From a bacterium (lineage in GTDB: Bacteria; JAJRZV01): 6,690 bases of DNA. Each line of letters begins with the position of its first letter. Position 1 is the stretch's first letter. Positions 5,808 to 6,690 of the stretch are shown in pieces. The stretch covers positions 1 to 6,690 of the forward strand of contig JAJRZV010000044.1 of the NCBI GenBank assembly GCA_024275095.1, in the 5' to 3' direction. The notes beneath the pieces were generated by a model. The model made no database searches. It had not been told where the DNA came from and saw nothing but the letters and a program-made list of their open reading frames with translations. A program made the position numbers and the translations under genes.

Positions 5808-6690
5808 TCACACTCCATTTGTAAACCTGTTGGTAATGGGAAATCTCCGGTCCTTACCAAAGGCTCGTGGTGTGATTTTTACACCAGGAGGAGCCTGGCG
5901 CCGTTTATATTCATTCTTATCCACCATTTTTATAATCTTACGCACGATTTTCATGTCAAACCCCGTGGCTGCAATATCTTCCACTGTTCGATCCTCTTCA
6001 ACATAAGCTCTAAGTATAGGGTCAAGAATTCTGTAAGGTGGGAGCTCATCCTCATCCTTCTGGCCAGGTCGCAATTCAGCGGTGGGTGGTCTTTCAATGA
6101 CGCTGCGGGGGATCACTTCCCTGCCCCACCGGCGGTTAATAAAATCTGCCAGTTCATACACAAGGGTTTTAGGAACATCCTTAATTACAGCAAAGCCTCC
6201 AACCATATCACCGTAAAGTGTGCAATATCCAACTGCCAGTTCACTTTTGTTACCTGTAGAAAGCACCAGATAGCCAAATTTATTGGAAATAGCCATGAGA
6301 ATAGACCCCCTGATACGGGCCTGAAGATTTTCCTCGGTAATATCCATGGGGCGGTCGCCAAAAACAGGATGGAGAGCCTCCAAAAACGCTTTGAAGACAG
6401 GTTCAATGGGCACCACGTGGAATTCAATGCCCAGATTCTCTGCAAGGCATCTCGCATCATCCTGAGTTTCAGAAGATGAATACCGCGACGGCATCGATAC
6501 ACCAACAACATTTCCAGGGCCCACAGCATCCACTGCGATACATGCTGTCACGGATGAATCAATGCCCCCGCTGAGGCCAATCACTGCTTTTTTAAACCGA
6601 TTTTTGCGCAAATAATCACGTGTACCCAGCACCAGGGCCCGGTACACCTCCTCAACACGCTCCATTTCCTCCGGCGGACGAGGTTCTACA
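5808..6690 (-). CDS. nadE: Glutamine-dependent NAD+ synthetase, C-terminal synthetase domain (5' part beyond the right edge)
   Basis: The visible 293 residues form the ATP-pyrophosphatase synthetase domain, which converts deamido-NAD+ to NAD+ using ATP and ammonia. Motifs are the PPi loop SGGIDSS (6572-6552), [27 protein letters not shown] followed by VGYCTLYGD (deamido-NAD/ATP contacts), [33 protein letters not shown] and the closing [26 protein letters not shown]. An ATG at 6665 looks like a start, but its GGAGGAA is only a base or two ahead, too close for a ribosome site. The same bases read in frame as VEPRPPEE, typical of the linker joining the N-terminal nitrilase-like glutaminase domain. 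The gene should therefore continue to the right for roughly 250-300 residues. It ends 79 bases before the FMN synthase gene, with no terminator seen. A stand-alone ammonia-dependent enzyme starting at 6665 is possible but less likely. Confidence 0.9.
   Translation of the reverse strand, partial: VEPRPPEEMERVEEVYRALVLGTRDYLRKNRFKKAVIGLSGGIDSSVTACIAVDAVGPGNVVGVSMPSRYSSSETQDDARCLAENLGIEFHVVPIEPVFKAFLEALHPVFGDRPMDITEENLQARIRGSILMAISNKFGYLVLSTGNKSELAVGYCTLYGDMVGGFAVIKDVPKTLVYELADFINRRWGREVIPRSVIERPPTAELRPGQKDEDELPPYRILDPILRAYVEEDRTVEDIAATGFDMKIVRKIIKMVDKNEYKRRQAPPGVKITPRAFGKDRRFPITNRFTNGV

Noticed and set aside
5781-6479. Open frame of 232 codons on the plus strand opposite nadE
   Set aside because: It is antisense to clear NAD+ synthetase motifs, has low-complexity composition and no ribosome site worth noting.

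Overview
All genes in this window lie on the minus strand, so transcription runs from the right end to the left. The DNA looks bacterial. There is a sigma-70-type promoter, strong Shine-Dalgarno sequences, several GTG and TTG starts, and genes that overlap or nearly touch. Base composition looks about half G+C (not computed). The gene content suggests an anaerobe, perhaps a thermophilic one of the Clostridia/Peptococcaceae type. It shows an archaeal-style glutamate synthase split into separate domain proteins, a polyferredoxin, and a rubredoxin-reductase-like flavoprotein. The lineage is an inference from gene style only.

Layout in transcription order. (1) 6690-5808 is the C-terminal synthetase half of a glutamine-dependent NAD+ synthetase (nadE), cut by the window edge. 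(2) A 79-base gap (5807-5729) holds a promoter whose -35 box lies almost wholly inside a perfect 7-1-7 palindrome, followed by an ideal Shine-Dalgarno and a TTG start. (3) A five-gene cluster follows. It encodes an FMN-domain glutamate synthase with an N-terminal two-cluster ferredoxin domain (5728-4205), a ferredoxin with four [4Fe-4S] motifs (4203-3730), an FAD/NAD(P)H oxidoreductase (3752-2484), a class II glutamine amidotransferase (2487-1396), and a GXGXG beta-helix subunit (1409-651). (4) An alpha/beta hydrolase begins 26 bases further on (624) and runs off the left edge.

Reading of the system: the amidotransferase, FMN and GXGXG proteins together make up the catalytic parts of a glutamate synthase large subunit, without the usual central linking domain. 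The usual small subunit GltD is not visible. The four-cluster ferredoxin and the flavoprotein seem to take its place as the electron-input module. The assembly could carry about seven Fe-S clusters, an FMN and an FAD. The palindrome over the promoter has the geometry of Fur-family operators, which would make sense for such an iron-rich complex, but the regulator is unknown. Glutamine feeds both NadE and the glutamate synthase, but nadE looks like a separate transcription unit whose transcripts may read through. I found no mobile elements, CRISPR arrays, RNA genes or convincing terminators.
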